Below, one piece after another: positions 1-6,849 of a stretch of DNA of 35,375 nucleotides (the first letter of the stretch is position 1; every line of letters starts with the position of its first letter). The notes beneath the pieces were generated by a model. That model was not told where the DNA came from and searched no databases. It worked only from the letters and a program-made list of their open reading frames with translations. This DNA is from Geobacter sp. (GTDB lineage: Bacteria; Desulfobacterota; Desulfuromonadia; Geobacterales; Pseudopelobacteraceae). A program made the translations under genes and the position numbers. The DNA lies in contig JANYBN010000028.1 of assembly GCA_025360785.1 (NCBI GenBank), positions 1 to 35,375 of the forward strand, written 5' to 3'.

Positions 1-43
1 TAAAAACAATCGTAACCGACAATGGAAGGCAATGCTTTATTTA

Positions 44-1081
44 TTAGCTGACATTAGGCCAGATCCTGCGAGAGAGGCATTTTTTGTTTATCTCTTCAAC
101 TATCGCGGCGATATCGATCCCGACCGGACAGATACGAACGCAGCGTCCGCAGCCGGTACAGAGTGTCTGACCGAATTTATCATCATAGTATTTGAACTTG
201 TGCATGATGCGGTTGCGGTAACGCTTGGGCTGCAGATCACGCGGATTGTGCCCCGAGGCGTGGTGAGTGAACTTCCAGAAACCGCAGGCATCCCAGTTCT
301 TGCGGCGCTTGCCGCTTTTTTCGGCACCTTCGTCAACGATATCGAAGCAGTGGCAGGCGGGACAGACAAAGGCGCAGGCTCCGCAGCCGACACAGCGCAC
401 GGCGACACCGTCCCAGAGCGGGTCCTCGAAGTGTTCATCAAGCCAGCTCTTGACCTTTTTCAGATCAAACGCTTCGGTCTGCGGAACAGCAAGAGTTACC
501 GTTTTGGCTTGCGTAGCTTCTGCAAACAGTCCTTCAGATCCGTTGATCAGAGCTTCGCCCTTGTCGCTGCAGGTGTCGCAGAGATAGCCGCCACCTTCAA
601 GTGGCGTCAGAAAGAGGTCGCTACCTTTGGTGTCAGCGGGGGAGAGGCCGACTGCGGTGCAGAAGCAGGCGTCATCTGCGGTTGTGCAGGCCAGACCGAT
701 GATGGTGGTTTTTCGGCGCCGCTCCAGAAAGAATTCGTCCTTGTAGTCCCAGGAGAACACCGCGTCCAGCACCGGAATCGCGGCGGCATCGCAGGGGCGC
801 ACCCCCACCAGGACCGTTTCAGGAAAGGTGGCCGGATCGATATCCTTCAGGTTGACCTGCTGCCCTTCCTTCGTATAGGACATGATGTCTTCGCAGACCG
901 GGAAGAAGGCCTCTTTGGCTGATCGGCGCGGCAACTGGTCAGACACCATCTCAGCGGAACTCAGGAGCGGTTCGTAGAGCGGTGTGCCGCTGTTCATACG
1001 CGGAGCAACAACTCGGGTCCCCTGCTTGATGAGGGTGTCGAGGAGGGTGTTCAGGTTTTGTTGGGAAATATACTTTTGCAT
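44..1081 (-). CDS. flxB: FlxB-like 4Fe-4S dicluster protein of a Flx-Hdr complex
   Basis: Predicted 345-residue cytoplasmic iron-sulfur protein. Two ferredoxin-type cysteine sets are visible: C230/C233/C236/C240 (CVGCGACAFVCP) and C308/C311/C314/C318 (CTGCGRCVRICP). Extra cysteines at residues 131-141 and 168-171 (CDTC) lie in an N-terminal half like that of the hydrogenase/sulfite-reductase subunit A family. In the FlxABCD-HdrABC complexes of anaerobes such a protein passes electrons between the flavin subunit FlxA and the Hdr module. It is the last complete gene of the hdrC-hdrB-hdrA-flxD-flxC-flxB run; flxA would be expected just left of base 44 but is outside the window. ATG start with an AAGG upstream. 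Family membership is clear from motifs; the Flx name is inferred from gene order. Confidence 0.8.
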   Translation of the reverse strand: MQKYISQQNLNTLLDTLIKQGTRVVAPRMNSGTPLYEPLLSSAEMVSDQLPRRSAKEAFFPVCEDIMSYTKEGQQVNLKDIDPATFPETVLVGVRPCDAAAIPVLDAVFSWDYKDEFFLERRRKTTIIGLACTTADDACFCTAVGLSPADTKGSDLFLTPLEGGGYLCDTCSDKGEALINGSEGLFAEATQAKTVTLAVPQTEAFDLKKVKSWLDEHFEDPLWDGVAVRCVGCGACAFVCPACHCFDIVDEGAEKSGKRRKNWDACGFWKFTHHASGHNPRDLQPKRYRNRIMHKFKYYDDKFGQTLCTGCGRCVRICPVGIDIAAIVEEINKKCLSRRIWPNVS

Positions 1082-1123
1082 GTAAAACCTTTTTTACCAA
1101 ACACAGTAAGAAACAAAACTATT

Positions 1124-1189
1124 GCTTCATGATTACCTCATGATTACTCAAGATTTTAGAATCCTGGTAATCTAGAAGTAATCTTGAGG
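1124..1189. repeat. Imperfect hairpin repeat between flxC and flxB
   Basis: The 134-base gap between flxC and flxB holds inverted arms at 1136-1148 and 1177-1189 (12 of 13 bases pair, 28-base spacer). The outer left part, 1124-1148, is nearly identical (24 of 25) to the reverse complement of 2865-2889 in the flxD-hdrA gap, so both gaps carry the same repeat family, built on the unit TCATGATTAC. No ORF or terminator T-tract is visible. Confidence 0.75.
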
Positions 1190-1215
1190 CTAAAAAGGCT
1201 TCTGATGTTTGATAG

Positions 1216-2139
1216 TTATTTTATAAAACTCTGATCATCCTTATCGGTATAGCTCGTCAACGGCCCCTTCTCGTTAACTTCTAAACTTGCCTCGTAGTCA
1301 TACAGTTCCTTCAACTCTTTGGCCATTTTGCGGTTCAAGAGATTCAAGGGGATATCCATCGGACAGACCCGTTCGCATTCGGCGCAACCGGCGCATCTTC
1401 CTGCGAGGTGCATGGCGCGGACGATATGCCAGGCTGTGTTGCCGGCCGGTCGGGGGGTGCTCTCCACCATCTGTGGTTTGTTGCGGTCGCAGAGACATTG
1501 TTCGCAGAAACAGAACGGGCAGACTTGGCGGCAGGCGTAGCATTTGATGCATTTGGCAAACTGTTCTTTCCAGAACGACCAGCGCTCAGCAGGGGTCAGC
1601 GCTTCCAATCTGGCGATCTCTGCCGCATACTTCCACTCCAGTTGCGGTCGGGTCGGCAGCGTTACATTCGGTACAAAGTCGCAGCCTGTCGGCAGGTGTG
1701 CGTCGCATTCACAACATTTCGAGGCGATGGTATCCGCTGTCAGTACAGTGTCAGGCTGAACCGTGGAAGCCAGCACTCCGGCACAAGGCACACCGATCAG
1801 GTAAAGCTCCTCGCGTTTGAGCTGCGACTCCCCCATCAAGCCGACAAGCGCTTTGAGGTCGCACCCCTTGACCACGACACCGATCTTCCCGCTTTTGGGA
1901 ATCTCCTTTTTCGCCTTGGTCAGATATACGGCCAGGTTGTTGACGCTGGCAGGGGTAAAGATCAGTTTGTCGGCGATGGCTGCGTCGCTGACCACGACCG
2001 GCTGGACCGAACCTTTGCGGCGACCGGCAGCATAACCGATTACAACAGAGACCTGTCCTTCGGAGAGCAGACGCTTGGCCTCAGCCTGGATGGCTTCGGT
2101 TATGGCGGCGTAGATGGATGTGTCGATTGGTTGAGTCAT
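1216..2139 (-). CDS. flxC: FlxC-like 4Fe-4S protein of a Flx-Hdr complex
   Basis: 307-residue soluble iron-sulfur protein. Two cysteine sets are seen: C197/C200/C203/C207 (CIKCYACRQVCP), followed at once by a further FCFCEQCLC cluster, and C249/C252/C255/C259 (CAGCAECERVCP). Residues 30-190 resemble the coenzyme F420 hydrogenase/dehydrogenase beta-subunit fold (motif KGCDLKALVG near 91-100) and carry CCEC at 142-145. In Flx-Hdr clusters this subunit sits with FlxB between the NAD(P)H-oxidising flavoprotein FlxA and FlxD/HdrA. ATG start with only a weak GGTG as ribosome binding site, which may mean translation depends on the upstream gene. The exact name is by context; the Fe-S protein call is secure. 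Confidence 0.78.
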   Translation of the reverse strand: MTQPIDTSIYAAITEAIQAEAKRLLSEGQVSVVIGYAAGRRKGSVQPVVVSDAAIADKLIFTPASVNNLAVYLTKAKKEIPKSGKIGVVVKGCDLKALVGLMGESQLKREELYLIGVPCAGVLASTVQPDTVLTADTIASKCCECDAHLPTGCDFVPNVTLPTRPQLEWKYAAEIARLEALTPAERWSFWKEQFAKCIKCYACRQVCPFCFCEQCLCDRNKPQMVESTPRPAGNTAWHIVRAMHLAGRCAGCAECERVCPMDIPLNLLNRKMAKELKELYDYEASLEVNEKGPLTSYTDKDDQSFIK

Positions 2140-2158
2140 GTATTAAACACCTTATTTT

Positions 2159-2286
2159 ACCGCAGAGGACGCGGAGGAACACAGAGGAAAACCACGGAAA
2201 CCAAAAACAAAGCAAAATGATTTTGGCTTAACCATACATCTTTTATCCTTTGACTTTCCTCTGCGTTACTTTGCGTCCTTTGCGGT
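2159..2286. repeat. Long imperfect palindrome between flxD and flxC
   Basis: Arms 2159-2190 and 2255-2286 pair at 27 of 32 positions around a 64-base spacer. The left arm is built from CGCAGAGGA-like units (CCGCAGAGGACGC, CACAGAGGAAA). This type of CTCTGCG/CGCAGAG extragenic palindrome is, from memory, scattered in Geobacter-like and other genomes. It fills most of the 157-base gap upstream of flxC. It could act as an mRNA stabiliser or processing site, or be a small non-autonomous mobile repeat. Confidence 0.75.
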
Positions 2287-2296
2287 GAGATAGCTT

Positions 2297-2797
2297 TTAG
2301 ATTGCTTCGTATGCTTCTTTCAATTCCGAAGTATTAATAGCCCCGGACCACTGCTCTTCCATGGCCAACTCTTTAAACTCGGCCATTGGCCCCATGGCCC
2401 GAACCTTTTCGGTCAGGTCGGTGACTACTTCGACCCACTTGCCACCTTCGGCGGCCGAAACCCATGAGAACTGCAGGCGATCAAGGTCAACGCCTATGAA
2501 TTCCAGCAGTTTGCGGAAGGCGGCAAATCTGCGCCGGGCGTGGAAGTTGCCGGCGATGTAGTGGCAGTCACCGGGGTGACAGCCGGAGACCAGTACACCA
2601 TCGGCTCCCTGCTGGAAGGCTTTCAAGATGAAGACCGGGTCGATGCGGCCGGTGCAGGGAAACTTGAGCACCCGTACGTTGGCCGGGTACTGCATGCGAC
2701 TGGTGCCGGCCAGGTCGGCCCCGGCGTAAGTGCACCAGGTACAGACGAAAGCGATTATTTTGGGTTCGAAGTCGTTTTTTTGTTTTTCTGGGTGCAT
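2297..2797 (-). CDS. flxD: MvhD/FlxD-type [2Fe-2S] electron-transfer subunit
   Basis: 166-residue protein of the MvhD (methyl-viologen-reducing hydrogenase delta subunit) family, which links HdrA to its electron donor. Seen: C19xxC22 in CTWCTYAGADLAG, C48 in FPCTGRID, and C73/C78 in GCHPGDCHY, together the family's cluster-binding set. No in-frame TGA occurs, so this is the cysteine rather than the selenocysteine form known from some Geobacter BamF proteins. The gene lies downstream of hdrA, separated by a 119-base gap with a hairpin repeat, and upstream of flxC. Its leader (AAAAGG-TTTTTAC-ATG) closely resembles that of flxB. Function by family is strong; the FlxD label follows from its neighbours. 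Confidence 0.87.
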   Translation of the reverse strand: MHPEKQKNDFEPKIIAFVCTWCTYAGADLAGTSRMQYPANVRVLKFPCTGRIDPVFILKAFQQGADGVLVSGCHPGDCHYIAGNFHARRRFAAFRKLLEFIGVDLDRLQFSWVSAAEGGKWVEVVTDLTEKVRAMGPMAEFKELAMEEQWSGAINTSELKEAYEAI

Positions 2798-2815
2798 GTA
2801 AAAACCTTTTCTTCA

Positions 2816-2889
2816 GCCTCATGATTACTTCATGATTACTAGGATTACAGGCCTTAAAATCATGAGTAATCATGAGGTAATCGTGAAGC
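2816..2889. repeat. Hairpin repeat between hdrA and flxD (TCATGATTAC family)
   Basis: Arms 2816-2840 and 2865-2889 pair at 22 of 25 positions around a 24-base loop. Each arm holds two tandem TCATGATTAC-like units. It is the better preserved member of the repeat family also seen at 1124-1189. The whole 119-base gap between hdrA and flxD is essentially this element plus the flxD ribosome binding site. Confidence 0.8.
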
Positions 2890-2916
2890 TAACATTCTGT
2901 TTCTGTATTCCAGTTT

Positions 2917-4914
2917 CTAAAGTGCTTCAATCATGGCAACTATCTGCTCATCGGTATAACCATCAAGCTCGACACTCTTCGATGGGCAGGTAGCCTGGCA
3001 GGTACCGCATCCGCCGCAGACGCCGGGGTTGACGTAGGCTACAACCTTGATCAGGTTCCCCTGACGGTCTCTTATTTCTTTTTCCTCTACAGCACCGTAG
3101 GCGCAGACTTTTTTGCAGGCAAAGCAGCCGACACAACCGGCTTCTCTGACTCTGGCGACGATCGGTTCCCGCTCCAGCTGGTCCTTCGAGAAGAGGGTCA
3201 TGACCTTGGCGGCAGCTGCTGATGCCTGGGATACCGTTTCGGGAATATCCTTTGGCCCCTGGCAGGCGCCGGCCAGATAGATGCCGGCGGTGGCGCATTC
3301 TACCGGGCGCAGCTTGGCGTGGGCTTCGGAGTAGAAGTGGTATTTGTCGTAGGAGATGCCGAGTTTCTGGGCCAGGGTGTCGGCCCCTTTCTGGGGCATG
3401 ACTGCGGTGGCGAGGACGACCATGTCAGCTTCGATCTCGACCTGGACGCCGACGGCGATGTCGCTCCCCATGACGACGATCTTGTCCCCTTTCTGGTAGA
3501 GACGCGAGACCATGCCGCGGATGTAGACGGCTTCCTCTTCCTCGATCGATCTTCTCCAGAATTCATCGTAGCTCTTGCCAGGGGTACGGGCATCCATGAA
3601 GAAAACGTAGGCCTGGCCGTCGTGCACCTTGTGGTGATAGAGCATGGTGTGTTTGGCGGTGTACATGCAGCAGACTTTGGAGCAGTAGGAGATCCCTTTT
3701 TCCCTCGCCCTGCTGCCGATGCACTGTATGAAGACGATCTGTTTCGGTTCTTTGCCGTCGGAGGGGCGCAGTATCTTGCCGCCGGTGGGACCGGAGGCTG
3801 ATGCCAGACGCTCGAAGGTCATGCCGTCGATGACGTCAGGTATCTTGCCGTGGCCGAATTCGCCGTACCCTTTGATGGCGGAACCTTTGGGCTTTTCATT
3901 GATGGTGTAGAGGTCGAAGCCGGTGGCGACGACTATGGCACCGACAGCTTCGACGATCAGCTGGTCCTGCTGTTCGAAATCAACGGCGCCCGGCCCGCAG
4001 ACTTTCTGGCAGACGCCGCATTTGCCGGTTTTGAACATGGTGCAGTTCTCGCGGTCGATGACGGGGGTGTTCGGCACGGCCTGCGGAAAGGGAACGTATA
4101 TGGCGGTACGCATGCCGATGTTCTGGTCGAATTTGTTGGGGATCTTTTTCTGGGGGCATTTGGTCATGCAGACTCCGCAGCCGGTGCATTTGTCTTCGTC
4201 AACCGAGCGGGCCTTTTTCTTGATGGTGACCTGGAAGTTGCCGATGTACCCTTCGACCAGTTCGATTTCACTGTGGGTGTAGAGCTTGATTTTTGGGTGG
4301 TTGGCGACATCGACCATTTTGGGGGTCATGATGCATTGAGAGCAGTCCAGGGTCGGGAAGGTTTCGGAGAGCTGGGCCATATGGCCGCCGATGGAGGGTT
4401 CCCGCTCTACCAGGATGACTTCGTGGCCACAGTCGGCAATGTCGAGGGCGGCCTGGATGCCGGCGATGCCGCCGCCGATGATCAGGGCTCTCTTGGTGAC
4501 CGGGACGGTGATGGCAGGGAGGCTGCGGTTTTTCTTGACCCGCTCGACCATCATGCCGACGATTTCAATCGCTTTGGCGGTGGCTTCTTCCTTGTTTTCA
4601 TGAACCCAGGAGCAGTGTTCCCGGATGTTGGCCATTTCGCACAGATAGGGATTCAGCCCGGCTGCTTCTACGGCCTTGCGGAAGGTTTTCTCATGCATGC
4701 GCGGCGAACAGGCGGCCACTACAACATGGGTAAGTTTCTGTTCCTGGATGGCTTTCTTGAGCAGATTCTGCCCCGGATCTGAACACATGTATTTGTAGTC
4801 GGTGGAGAATGCCACTCCGGGCATTTTGCCGACCTCAAGCGCTACGCGCTCAACATCAACTGTTCTGGATATGTTCTCGCCGCAATGGCAGATGAATACG
4901 CCTATTCTTGACAT
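2917..4914 (-). CDS. hdrA: Heterodisulfide reductase-like subunit A (flavin, multi Fe-S)
   Basis: 665-residue HdrA-type flavoprotein, the expected electron-bifurcating core. Seen in order: N-terminal cysteine region with ICHCGENISR (residues 8-17); FAD-binding GGGIAG at 147-152 followed by VEREPSIGGHMAQ; DCSQCIMTPKM around 190-200; Fe-S motif CTGCGVCMTKCP at 243-254; a second cysteine group C291 to C306 (CGVCQKVC); and two C-terminal ferredoxin motifs, CVGCFACKKVC near 577 and CGGCGTCQATC near 630. Length matches the ~650-residue HdrA class. The start is the ATG one base past the hdrB stop, so the two genes abut and are probably translationally coupled. The physiological partner (ferredoxin, NADH, a thiol protein) cannot be read from the sequence. 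Confidence 0.93.
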   Translation of the reverse strand: MSRIGVFICHCGENISRTVDVERVALEVGKMPGVAFSTDYKYMCSDPGQNLLKKAIQEQKLTHVVVAACSPRMHEKTFRKAVEAAGLNPYLCEMANIREHCSWVHENKEEATAKAIEIVGMMVERVKKNRSLPAITVPVTKRALIIGGGIAGIQAALDIADCGHEVILVEREPSIGGHMAQLSETFPTLDCSQCIMTPKMVDVANHPKIKLYTHSEIELVEGYIGNFQVTIKKKARSVDEDKCTGCGVCMTKCPQKKIPNKFDQNIGMRTAIYVPFPQAVPNTPVIDRENCTMFKTGKCGVCQKVCGPGAVDFEQQDQLIVEAVGAIVVATGFDLYTINEKPKGSAIKGYGEFGHGKIPDVIDGMTFERLASASGPTGGKILRPSDGKEPKQIVFIQCIGSRAREKGISYCSKVCCMYTAKHTMLYHHKVHDGQAYVFFMDARTPGKSYDEFWRRSIEEEEAVYIRGMVSRLYQKGDKIVVMGSDIAVGVQVEIEADMVVLATAVMPQKGADTLAQKLGISYDKYHFYSEAHAKLRPVECATAGIYLAGACQGPKDIPETVSQASAAAAKVMTLFSKDQLEREPIVARVREAGCVGCFACKKVCAYGAVEEKEIRDRQGNLIKVVAYVNPGVCGGCGTCQATCPSKSVELDGYTDEQIVAMIEAL

Positions 4915-4915
4915 G

Positions 4916-5803
4916 CTACAGTAACCCCTTTTCCTTCAACAGCGGCGTAGGATTGACAATCATCGCATCCAGCCCCAGTTTGTCTGATCCGAGCCCGACT
5001 GATAATCCGACCAGTTGGGTCAGATAAAAGACCGGCAGATTGTAGTTGGTGTTGTAGACCCCCTCGATCTCCTTCTGGCGGATATCCAGGTTGCCGTGGC
5101 AGAGCGGGCAACCGACCATGATGCAGTCGGCGCCGGCGGCTTTGGCGGATTCGAGAATGGCGTTGGTCAGCTGGATGACGACTCCGGGACGCGAGAGGGT
5201 GAAGTTGGCGCCGCAGCATTCCAGCCGGTGGGTCCAGGCGACGGTCTCGGCGCCAACGGCCTCGATAACATGCTCCATGATGGTGGGCGCTTCGGTGCAG
5301 TCAAGATTCGGTACGTCGGTCGGTCGGGTCAACAGGCAACCGTAGTAGCAGGCGACTTTGAGGCCGGAGAGCGGTTTGTTTACGGCTGCGGCTAGTCGTT
5401 CCAGCCCCAGGTCTTTGGCCAGGATCTCCAGCAGGTGTTTGACTTTGCTGTCCAGTTTGACCGGGGCGTCGATGGCTTTTTCCACCTGCTTGCGTTTGGT
5501 TTCATTTTCTTTAAGGGTGTGCTGGGTTGTCTTGAGCCGCGAAAAGCAGGCGGCACAGGCTACGGCTACGTCGCCTTCGACACTGTCGGCCAGCTCAAGA
5601 TTTTTGGCGCAGAGGGAGAGCGACAGCAGTTCGTCGACGTTGTGGGCCGGGGTGGCGCCGCAGCAGAACCAGTCCGGTATTTCGGTCAAGCCGATCCCAA
5701 GGGTTTTAAAGAGTTCGCGTGTGGAGAGATCGTATTCGCCGGCTGAGGCATGCAGCGAACAGCCGGGATAATAGGAATACTCCATGATGTTTTTCGGGGT
5801 CAC
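4916..5803 (-). CDS. hdrB: Heterodisulfide reductase-like subunit B (two CCG domains)
   Basis: 295-residue HdrB family protein. Two cysteine-rich CCG domains are visible: C15, C47-C48, C83/C86 (WFCCGATPAHN, CAACF) and C152/C156, C196-C197, C232/C235 (LECCGANF, GCPLCHG). In methanogens these domains bind two noncubane [4Fe-4S] clusters that reduce the heterodisulfide; here the disulfide substrate is unknown because Geobacter-type bacteria lack CoM/CoB. Start chosen is GTG at 5803, overlapping the hdrC stop by four bases (GTGA) and preceded by AAAGGAGAGG; the first in-frame ATG, at 5785, has no ribosome binding site. hdrA follows with a one-base gap. Confidence 0.9.
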   Translation of the reverse strand: MTPKNIMEYSYYPGCSLHASAGEYDLSTRELFKTLGIGLTEIPDWFCCGATPAHNVDELLSLSLCAKNLELADSVEGDVAVACAACFSRLKTTQHTLKENETKRKQVEKAIDAPVKLDSKVKHLLEILAKDLGLERLAAAVNKPLSGLKVACYYGCLLTRPTDVPNLDCTEAPTIMEHVIEAVGAETVAWTHRLECCGANFTLSRPGVVIQLTNAILESAKAAGADCIMVGCPLCHGNLDIRQKEIEGVYNTNYNLPVFYLTQLVGLSVGLGSDKLGLDAMIVNPTPLLKEKGLL

Positions 5804-6384
5804 AGGGCCTCTCCTTTAGCGCGCATCTCTTCGATGCGGGTAAAGATCTTTTCTATTTCGGACAGGTTCTTGTTTTTGCTGTGGAATAACTTCAGCTTGC
5901 CCTTGGCGAGCAGCTTGGGGCCGAGCATCAGGTCTTTCAGAAACTGACCGGATTTGACGTTGAAGACGGCGGCCAGGCGCATTTCGTACTGGCGGCCGTA
6001 GGTGCGGATGTTCTGCAGGAACAGCTTGTTGGCCAACTGGACGTAACTTTCCTTGGAAGCGCCTTCGGCGTCCCAGGAGAGTTTGCGCAGGGCGTCCATG
6101 ATCGAGGTCAGATCGACCTTGTTGGGACAGCGGGTGGTGCAGGTTTCGCAGGAGGCGCAGTACCAGATGGAGCGTCCGGCCAGGATACGCTGCCACTGGC
6201 CAAGCTGTAAGAGGCGCACGACACGGTTGGGGGGATGCTCCATAAAGGTGGCCATGGGACAACCGGCCGAGCATTTGCCGCACTGGAAACAACGCCGCAC
6301 CGAAGTGCCGGAGAGAGTCTCGACTTTACGTACAAAGTCGACGTCCATCGTCTCCTGGGATATGATCATCTTTTTCTTTTTCAC
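5800..6384 (-). CDS. hdrC: Heterodisulfide reductase-like subunit C
   Basis: 194-residue Fe-S subunit with two 4Fe-4S motifs: C32/C35/C38/C42 (CFQCGKCSAGCP) and C76/C79/C82/C86 (CASCETCTTRCP), the standard HdrC arrangement for feeding electrons to HdrB. First gene of the hdr-flx operon on the minus strand; its stop overlaps the hdrB GTG start. The start is uncertain: the longest frame begins at GTG 6384 with a lysine-rich MKKKKM. ATG at 6369 follows only a poly-A/G stretch. ATG at 6348 follows AGGAG, but with just three bases between. HdrC proteins usually need little sequence before the first cysteine set, so a shorter form is possible. Confidence 0.88.
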   Translation of the reverse strand: MKKKKMIISQETMDVDFVRKVETLSGTSVRRCFQCGKCSAGCPMATFMEHPPNRVVRLLQLGQWQRILAGRSIWYCASCETCTTRCPNKVDLTSIMDALRKLSWDAEGASKESYVQLANKLFLQNIRTYGRQYEMRLAAVFNVKSGQFLKDLMLGPKLLAKGKLKLFHSKNKNLSEIEKIFTRIEEMRAKGEAL

Positions 6385-6689
6385 GCGAACATCCGTTTAG
6401 TTAAAGTAAAATTTATTTCGATTCTTCTGAAGAGTTGAAACAGCGTATTAGTATCGCTAAATCCTGTAATACCAAGTCACTTTAGTCATTCTCTACACAA
6501 TTGATACACAAAATGCAAGACATTATTTGAGATGCGTTTTTTTTAGGAATAATCAAAAGCGACTAAACCGGCAAACCATGGCAACAACGAACTGATCAAC
6601 AGGACAATTCCACATATCATTCAGAAAACAAAGAAGACAGGTCCTCCTCCGGATTGCGAGAATGAACCTTTTTCTGTCAGCAGCCCAAA
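6385..6689. other. 305-base gap upstream of hdrC
   Basis: AT-rich stretch between hdrC and the 52-residue ORF. Both flanking genes are on the minus strand, so this must contain the hdr operon promoter and the end of the threonine aldolase transcript. Apart from the candidate promoter at 6490-6518 I see no convincing ORF, hairpin terminator or RNA motif. Confidence 0.5.
6490..6518 (-). promoter_or_regulatory. Candidate sigma-70 promoter for the hdr-flx operon
   Basis: On the minus strand a TTGCAT -35 (6513-6518), a 17-base spacer and a TAGAGA -10 (6490-6495) lie about 105 bases before the hdrC start. The spacer contains a repeat of the 7-mer TTGTGTA (TTTTGTGTA-TCAA-TTGTGTA), which might be a binding site. 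Pattern match only. Confidence 0.35.
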
Positions 6690-6848
6690 TCAATAGATGA
6701 TTATATACCCATGCGCTTCTGCAATTTTCCTCACTTCGTCCTTGTCCAGGATCTGATAAGTTTTTCCTTCCAGGGTGAATCGGTAGCCACCCTGCCCATC
6801 AGGCACTGCGCCATCAAGTAAAGCCTCGAACGTTGCCGTTTTGATCAT
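6690..6848 (-). CDS. Small 52-residue protein coupled to threonine aldolase
   Basis: A short ORF encoding 52 residues, beginning MIKTATFEAL and ending with an aromatic/isoleucine tail (HGYIIIY). Its ATG lies one base past the TGA of the threonine aldolase gene, whose last codons supply a GGTGA-like ribosome binding sequence, so coupled translation is likely. Composition looks like a real folded peptide: alternating beta-like segment GYRFTLEGKTYQIL, then an acidic/basic helix DKDEVRKIAEAHG. No signal peptide, membrane segment or cysteine. I do not recognise a family. Coding is supported by position and composition; function is unknown. Confidence 0.6.
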   Translation of the reverse strand: MIKTATFEALLDGAVPDGQGGYRFTLEGKTYQILDKDEVRKIAEAHGYIIIY

Positions 6849-6849
6849 A

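Noticed and set aside
2297-2797. Selenocysteine form of the MvhD-like subunit
   Set aside because: All cluster positions (C19, C22, C48, C73, C78) are ordinary cysteine codons and there is no in-frame TGA.
3850-4782. 310-codon plus-strand open frame with Asp/Gly-rich product
   Set aside because: Antisense shadow of hdrA; the low-complexity composition comes from the reverse complement of hdrA codons.
44-6384. Benzoyl-CoA reductase (Bam) accessory genes
   Set aside because: BamE/BamF resemble HdrA/MvhD, but here hdrB and hdrC and two FlxB/C-like proteins accompany them, which fits a Flx-Hdr complex; no BamB/BamC is seen.
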